The translations under genes were made by a program, and so were the position numbers. The notes beneath the pieces were generated by a model, which saw only the letters and a program-made list of their open reading frames with translations, made no database searches and was not told the origin of the DNA. Source: Bacillus sp. 491mf (lineage in GTDB: Bacteria > Bacillota > Bacilli > Bacillales > Bacillaceae_G). From it: a stretch of DNA of 64,000 bases. Location of the stretch: assembly GCF_900112415.1 (NCBI RefSeq), contig NZ_FOLV01000009.1, positions 81,768 through 145,767 of the forward strand, given 5' to 3'. Below, piece by piece: positions 60,565 to 64,000 of this stretch; the stretch's first letter is position 1, and every line of letters starts with the position of its first letter.

Positions 60565-60954
60565 ATGAAAAAGATAATTGGATTAAGTTTTATTCTATTT
60601 GCTGGTATCACGTTATCCGGATGTTCAGCTATAACAGAAAATTCTGTGGAAAAAACTGGAGACGGAAGTATTGAATTATTAACACCAACGATTACAACAA
60701 AAGATAATCAATTAGAATTTATGACTGAGGGAATTGATGAAAATAAAGTGACCTTTATTTTTGTTGCCAATAAAAAAGTATTTGAACAAAAAATAAAAAA
60801 TGGTGAATCCTACAAACTTAACATTAAAGGTATCAAAGATGCTCATAGGACGGACTACAAGCCAAAAGTTCAACTTTTGCAAACTAAAGATGATACTGAA
60901 AATGGAGACATGGTAAACTTTAAACAAGTTAGATATACAGTTGAAAAAGATTAG
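60565..60954 (+). CDS. small lipoprotein, unknown
   Basis: About 129 aa. MKKIIGLSFILFAGITLSGC ends in a lipobox with Cys at residue 20, so the protein is lipid-anchored. The mature part is beta-rich and Lys-rich, including NKKVFEQKIKNGESYKLNIK and YKPKVQLLQTKDD. Start ATG 60565 has GGGGTGA upstream; the frame extends to 60523 without a ribosome site. It lies in the accessory zone directly behind the Tn3 relic, and a TATAAT-like box is at about 60499. Confidence 0.7.
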   Translation: MKKIIGLSFILFAGITLSGCSAITENSVEKTGDGSIELLTPTITTKDNQLEFMTEGIDENKVTFIFVANKKVFEQKIKNGESYKLNIKGIKDAHRTDYKPKVQLLQTKDDTENGDMVNFKQVRYTVEKD

Positions 60955-61421
60955 TTTTATAGTTATTTAATTTCAATTTGGTTGCAGTTCGAATGTTTAA
61001 TAGCTTTGGTTCACCAGAAGGTTACGATTATGTATCTAATGTTAGGTCATTTGGCGATACTGTTATGAGCGGTCTGTTTTGATTTTTTTAACTAAATAGC
61101 AAAAAAATTTAAAAACTTTATACAAAAGTCTTTTTTAAGTTGGCAATCCCTGGTAATATCTAATTTAGAGATGTAAAGAAAGGGGAATCTGTACAGATGT
61201 GGAATACCTTGAAATGATTATTTAATTGGATAGAGACAGTGGCGGTCTTTGATTCTTAAGGATGCGTTTATTTGTCTATCTTAAATCATTCAAGGGATAC
61301 ATGGTGTGGACAATTAAATTCCCATTGCCTAGCAGATACCTTTGTATATCTGCTTTTATTTATGGGTAAAAATACATCTCTATTGACACAATCATAGAGT
61401 CCCTAAATTGGGGGAATTTTA
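60955..61421. other. intergenic with a coding remnant
   Basis: A short open stretch (about 60983-61080) reads RMFNSFGSPEGYDYVSNVRS then FGDTVMSGLF and a stop; it looks like the C terminus of a lost gene, family unknown. A hairpin AGCAGATA...TATATCTGCT (61331-61352) with TTTATTT follows near the end. Nothing else seen. Confidence 0.35.
61331..61361 (+). terminator. terminator-like hairpin
   Basis: AGCAGATA-cctttg-TATATCTGCT followed by TTTATTT; lies between the gene remnant and the APH-like gene. Confidence 0.6.
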
Positions 61422-62219
61422 ATGAAAAGTCAGTACGAAAAAGAAGAAGCACTAACAGGAGGGAATGTCTCCAGTGTATATCGTTTTGGAAATACGGTTC
61501 GACGAGAATTAAAGCCTGATAGTGTTAAAATTCATACGTTGCTAAAACACCTTGAAAACAAAGGCTTAAATAGTGTGCCAAAGTTTCTAGGTATTGATGA
61601 AAAAGGGAGAGAAATCTTATCCTTTATCAAAGGAGAAGCTGGAAACTATCCGTTAAAAAAATATATGTGGTCGGATGAGGCTTTAAAAGAGATCGCAAAA
61701 ATGCTTCGTCTCTATCATGATGCGGTGAGTGATTTTCCAATGGAAGAACGTTGGCAACCCATTGATAACACCCCGGAGCCATATGAGGTGATGTGCCATA
61801 ATGATTTTGCCATCTATAACATTATTTTTAATCACGAAAAACCAGTAGGTGTGATTGATTTTGATTTGGCTGCTCCTGGTCCAAGACTTTGGGATATCGC
61901 TTATACGCTTTACACTTGTGTTCCTTTAAGTAGGCGTTATCATACGGAAGAAGGCGAAGCTATTTATTATGATTCGTTAAAAGATGCTGAGCGAATCAAA
62001 CAAAGAGTTAAACTGTTTTTTGATTCCTATGGTATGGAGGGAATAGAAAAAGGGTTTTTAGAAATGGTATTGCTACGGGTAGAAGGATTATGTAAAACCA
62101 TACAAAGGAAAGCTAAAGAAGGCGATATGGCGTTTCAAAAAATGATCGACGAAGGACATTATGATCATTATCAAGAGGAACTTCGATTCATTCGTGAACA
62201 CGGAAAAGAGTGGATTTAA
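61422..62219 (+). CDS. aminoglycoside phosphotransferase-family protein
   Basis: 265 aa. Kinase-like fold with EALTGGNVSSVYRFGNTVRR for the nucleotide loop, the catalytic HNDFAIYNIIF (D and N present) and the metal DFDLAAPG (about residues 145-150). This matches APH-type antibiotic or small-molecule kinases; the substrate is not identifiable. TTGGGGG precedes ATG. It lies in the accessory zone and ends in a terminator at 62261, so it is monocistronic. This is the second APH-like kinase in the window. Confidence 0.85.
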   Translation: MKSQYEKEEALTGGNVSSVYRFGNTVRRELKPDSVKIHTLLKHLENKGLNSVPKFLGIDEKGREILSFIKGEAGNYPLKKYMWSDEALKEIAKMLRLYHDAVSDFPMEERWQPIDNTPEPYEVMCHNDFAIYNIIFNHEKPVGVIDFDLAAPGPRLWDIAYTLYTCVPLSRRYHTEEGEAIYYDSLKDAERIKQRVKLFFDSYGMEGIEKGFLEMVLLRVEGLCKTIQRKAKEGDMAFQKMIDEGHYDHYQEELRFIREHGKEWI

Positions 62220-62260
62220 GAGAAAAGTCTTGGTGAATTAACGGAGTGTAAGCATGAAAA

Positions 62261-62292
62261 AAGGGACCATCTTTTGATGGTCTCTATTTAAT
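62261..62292 (+). terminator. terminator of the APH-like gene
   Basis: AGGGACCATC-tttt-GATGGTCTCT then a T-rich stretch. Confidence 0.85.
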
Positions 62293-62741
62293 CGACTTAT
62301 TTTATATCGGAATTTGCTTAATATATGTTAAAACAAATATTGTAAATGAATATAATCTAAAACGTTGAAATATTGCTGTTTTGGTAATTTGTTTTTGGTT
62401 TAGCTTTTTTTATAAAAAATCTATTTATAAAGCGGAATGTAAAGCACCACTCAAGATCACCAAAAACGGTCATCTTCGGTTGATACATCCTTTGGCGTAA
62501 GAAAATTACAGTTTCACATTCTAATAAATGTCATAGCGTGTAATTTTTACGTTTTGTCGGCGAGACCTCAGTTACACTGACTTATAGGACTGTCCTATTA
62601 TTTATGTTATGTTTAGTAATTGAAAAATATAAATTTTGGATTTGTTGAGCTGTTCTTTTGATTTAAAATGAGAAGTAATGTCCTGAAAAATATAAAGAGT
62701 ATAATGGTTGAAGAAATGAATGGTTTTAAAGATGGGAGATT
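62293..62741. other. intergenic with an inverted repeat
   Basis: Contains an inverted repeat CGTAAGAAAATTACA (62496-62510) and TGTAATTTTTACG (62539-62551). Next to it a short frame reads KAPLKITKNGHLRLIHPLA and stops at about 62500. This could be the 3' end and edge of a lost mobile element. The rest is AT-rich with no gene. Confidence 0.35.
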
Positions 62742-62747
62742 ATGACT

Positions 62748-63245
62748 ATGAGTGAAATATTTAAAACAAATATTTTTTGTAGTTCACCAATAAATCAAAT
62801 AAAGGTAAAGAAAAAAGAAATAGATACTATGTTCCCAATGCCGATATTTGATCAGATTGTTAAAGAAAAAATTAAGGTTGATTTTGTACACATATCTGTA
62901 GAGGAAGTCTTATTTTCTGTAGAGAATGAAAAATTAGCAAAGGCAATTACAATTATCGAACAGTTAGACTATATTCCTGAAATCAATCCAGGGTGTATTA
63001 AGGTAACCATAGAAGGCGAAGCTGAATTTTCTGGGGTGCCAGGAATCGTAGCACAAGTCAGTTCTGCTTTATGGAAACAAGGTGTGCAAATCTTACAAGC
63101 AGCTGATAGTTATAAGACGATTTGGGTTCTGATAAAAGAAGAAGATAGAAAAGTAGCAGTGGATGCATTATGGGAAGCTTTCAATGAATTGAACAGATTT
63201 TGTAGGGAAATAAATAAAGATAAACTAAGTGCTGTGCCGTGTTAA
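62748..63245 (+). CDS. stand-alone ACT-domain protein (aspartokinase-type)
   Basis: 165 aa. The C-terminal half, VTIEGEAEFSGVPGIVAQVS and SALWKQGVQILQAADSYKTI with RKVAVDALWEAF, closely resembles the ACT domain of aspartate kinases, the part that binds lysine or threonine. The N-terminal ~85 residues look like a second, degenerate ACT-like fold (FVHISVEEVLFSVENEKLAK). There is no kinase domain. GGGAG precedes ATG 62748 (or 62742). Possibly an amino-acid sensing regulator; partner unknown. Confidence 0.7.
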   Translation: MSEIFKTNIFCSSPINQIKVKKKEIDTMFPMPIFDQIVKEKIKVDFVHISVEEVLFSVENEKLAKAITIIEQLDYIPEINPGCIKVTIEGEAEFSGVPGIVAQVSSALWKQGVQILQAADSYKTIWVLIKEEDRKVAVDALWEAFNELNRFCREINKDKLSAVPC

Positions 63246-63311
63246 AAGATATTACTGTGAATTTGAAATAAAGTCACGATGTTCATAAAAAAGTTGCAAT
63301 ACTTTACCTTT

Positions 63312-63331
63312 CATGCCCATCAACTTAAGAA
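63312..63331 (+). repeat. IS231-type terminal inverted repeat, solitary
   Basis: CATGCCCATCAACTTAAGAA is identical in all 20 positions to the cassette end at 55531-55550 (read on the minus strand) and faces into the window's right edge. No partner end is visible before 64000. Confidence 0.7.
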
Positions 63332-63404
63332 TTTATAACGTCCCAAAAACAGGGGAGCAAACTACCTCAAAAAAACAAAGGGAAACTGTTTAATGCTCTT
63401 TGTT

Positions 63405-63533
63405 TCAATTTGTTAGAATGTTGTAAAATATATATACGATTACCAGTACAATGAGAACCAACATACATCCAGGTCTCCCTATAAATGTACGGTCAAAAAT
63501 GTCATTGGAGTCATCCTTCTGTCTATTATGCAA
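63405..63533 (-). CDS. small single-pass membrane protein
   Basis: About 42 aa from a TTG start (63533) behind AAGGAGGG. It has a polar N terminus (HNRQKDDSNDIFDRTFIG) and one C-terminal transmembrane helix (CMLVLIVLVIVYIFYNIL). It could be a small Bacillus membrane peptide of unknown role. The longer frame to 63662 lacks a ribosome site. Confidence 0.5.
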   Translation of the reverse strand: MHNRQKDDSNDIFDRTFIGRPGCMLVLIVLVIVYIFYNILTN

Positions 63534-63613
63534 AATATTCCCTCCTTTTTTGGTATTTATCACCATGATATTAATCATAGAAAAAATTAACGAGCAAAAA
63601 GGTGGCCATGTTA

Positions 63614-63691
63614 ATGATAAAGAGTGGAATAAGAATTGAAGACTATAATCCAGAATGGTCAATTATTTTTAAAGATTTAACATATTTCTAA
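63614..63691 (+). pseudogene. N-terminal fragment of a GrpB-family gene
   Basis: A 25-codon frame, MIKSGIRIEDYNPEWSIIFK and DLTYF, matches the start of GrpB-family proteins (I-x-DYNPEW...F). It stops where the IS200/IS605 material begins, so the gene was probably truncated by insertion or deletion at that point. Confidence 0.55.
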
Positions 63692-63696
63692 AAGAA

Positions 63697-63821
63697 TTCC
63701 CCTTCCTCAAGGAATGAGAAGGGTGAAGCCCAATGAGTAGGGAGGGGATGGATTTTGGTTGGCGTAAGCCAAAGGATTGAAAAAGGAATTTCCTCGAATC
63801 AGATAGAATGTATGTAAAGAA
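63697..63821 (+). mobile_element. IS200/IS605-type end segment, possible omega-RNA region
   Basis: The stretch CCTCAAGGAATGAGAAGGGT, GAAGCCCAATGAGTAGGGA and TTGGCGTAAGCCAA contains small hairpins and lies next to a tnpA remnant and tnpB. I judge it to be an element end or guide-RNA-like segment from a related IS605-type element, but this is not proven by the sequence alone. Confidence 0.4.
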
Positions 63822-63824
63822 TGA

Positions 63825-63902
63825 TTTGGATCTCAAAGTTATCGTTTGCTGGCTGTGGGCGGTGCACCATTAGAAATGCTAAAACAATACATCGAAACAT
63901 AA
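63825..63902 (+). pseudogene. C-terminal fragment of an IS200-type transposase (tnpA)
   Basis: Frame FGSQSYRLLAVGGAPLEMLK then QYIET and TAA. LLAVGGAPLE.L..YIE is the C-terminal end typical of Y1 transposases of IS200/IS605. The catalytic HUH and Tyr are missing. It stands 27 nt in front of tnpB. Confidence 0.75.
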
Positions 63903-63929
63903 GGGCAAAACTAACGGGGGGTGATGACA

Positions 63930-64000
63930 ATGTTGTTGAATCAAAAATATGAAATCTTCCCAACAGAAGCACAAAAAGAAGTGTTAGACCGTTGGTTGCA
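63930..64000 (+). CDS. tnpB: IS605 TnpB (RNA-guided nuclease family), 5' end only
   Basis: ATG 63930 behind GGGGGGTGA starts MLLNQKYEIFPTEAQKEVLD and RWL, the N terminus characteristic of TnpB proteins. The frame runs off the window edge. TnpB is the transposon-encoded RNA-guided nuclease related to Cas12. It overlaps no known gene and follows a truncated tnpA, so mobility would need help in trans. Confidence 0.8.
   Translation, partial: MLLNQKYEIFPTEAQKEVLDRWL

Overview
The window is chromosomal DNA of a low-GC Firmicute, almost certainly a member of the Bacillus cereus group. The evidence is an AT-rich sequence with strong AGGAGG-type ribosome binding sites, T-rich hairpin terminators after most genes, S-box and L-box riboswitches, a serC-serA-DUF1015 operon, many small GNAT, Nudix and VOC genes, four copies of a ~155-bp repeat that looks like the group-specific bcr1 element, and IS231-type terminal repeats. 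No rRNA, tRNA, CRISPR array or replication origin was seen.

Layout. 1-9 kb: DUF2785 protein, a GNAT-unknown pair, an IphP-type tyrosine phosphatase, an ABC exporter pair, a lipoprotein, and a second histidyl-tRNA synthetase on the minus strand. 9-18 kb: YbaK-type deacylase, RraA-like protein, a SAM riboswitch in front of an unknown 83-aa gene, a candidate small RNA, a penicillin-binding-like serine hydrolase, a marR-MFS operon, an alpha/beta hydrolase, a second MFS transporter and a NETI-motif protein. 18-28 kb: DUF378 protein, serC-serA-DUF1015, a two-component system and an SF1 helicase with a PLD-like tail. 28-43 kb: GNAT cluster, hydrolase pseudogene, SanA/DUF218 protein, acyl-CoA dehydrogenase, cutC, signal peptidase I, sirtuin, small kinase, lysine permease under an L-box, VOC protein, alcohol dehydrogenase pseudogene, APH-like kinase and Nudix genes. 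43-52 kb: divergently regulated MFS/marR pair with twin operators, a MoxR-DUF58-membrane protein operon, a PH-domain gene with an ATA start, and Nudix, GNAT and VOC genes. 52-64 kb: an accessory, decaying zone with a glycosyltransferase, an IS231-end-flanked cassette carrying a VOC gene, broken DHFR-like and Tn3 transposase genes, lipoprotein, APH-like and ACT-domain genes, and an IS200/IS605 element running off the right edge.

The most notable signal is the leader of the hisS paralogue (about 9013-9220, minus strand). A good sigma-A promoter is followed by a 14-codon ORF, MFRIDCSFQLHHHT, with its own Shine-Dalgarno and three consecutive CAT codons. Four mutually exclusive stems follow, ending in a 16-bp intrinsic terminator just before the hisS ribosome binding site. 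The geometry fits ribosome-mediated histidine attenuation, which is unexpected in a Bacillus, where T-boxes usually control aminoacyl-tRNA synthetases. Three other regulated loci deserve attention: the S-box-controlled unknown gene, an 18-codon leader ORF overlapping a hairpin in front of a GNAT gene, and a palindromic operator inside the IS231-like cassette.

Regulation appears mostly local. Riboswitches control lysine uptake and an unknown methionine-linked gene, and MarR repressors control the drug-efflux-type MFS genes. Amino-acid starvation would control hisS. Several apparent pseudogenes (alpha/beta hydrolase, alcohol dehydrogenase, DHFR-like, Tn3 tnpA) each carry one or a few simple lesions, suggesting recent decay.
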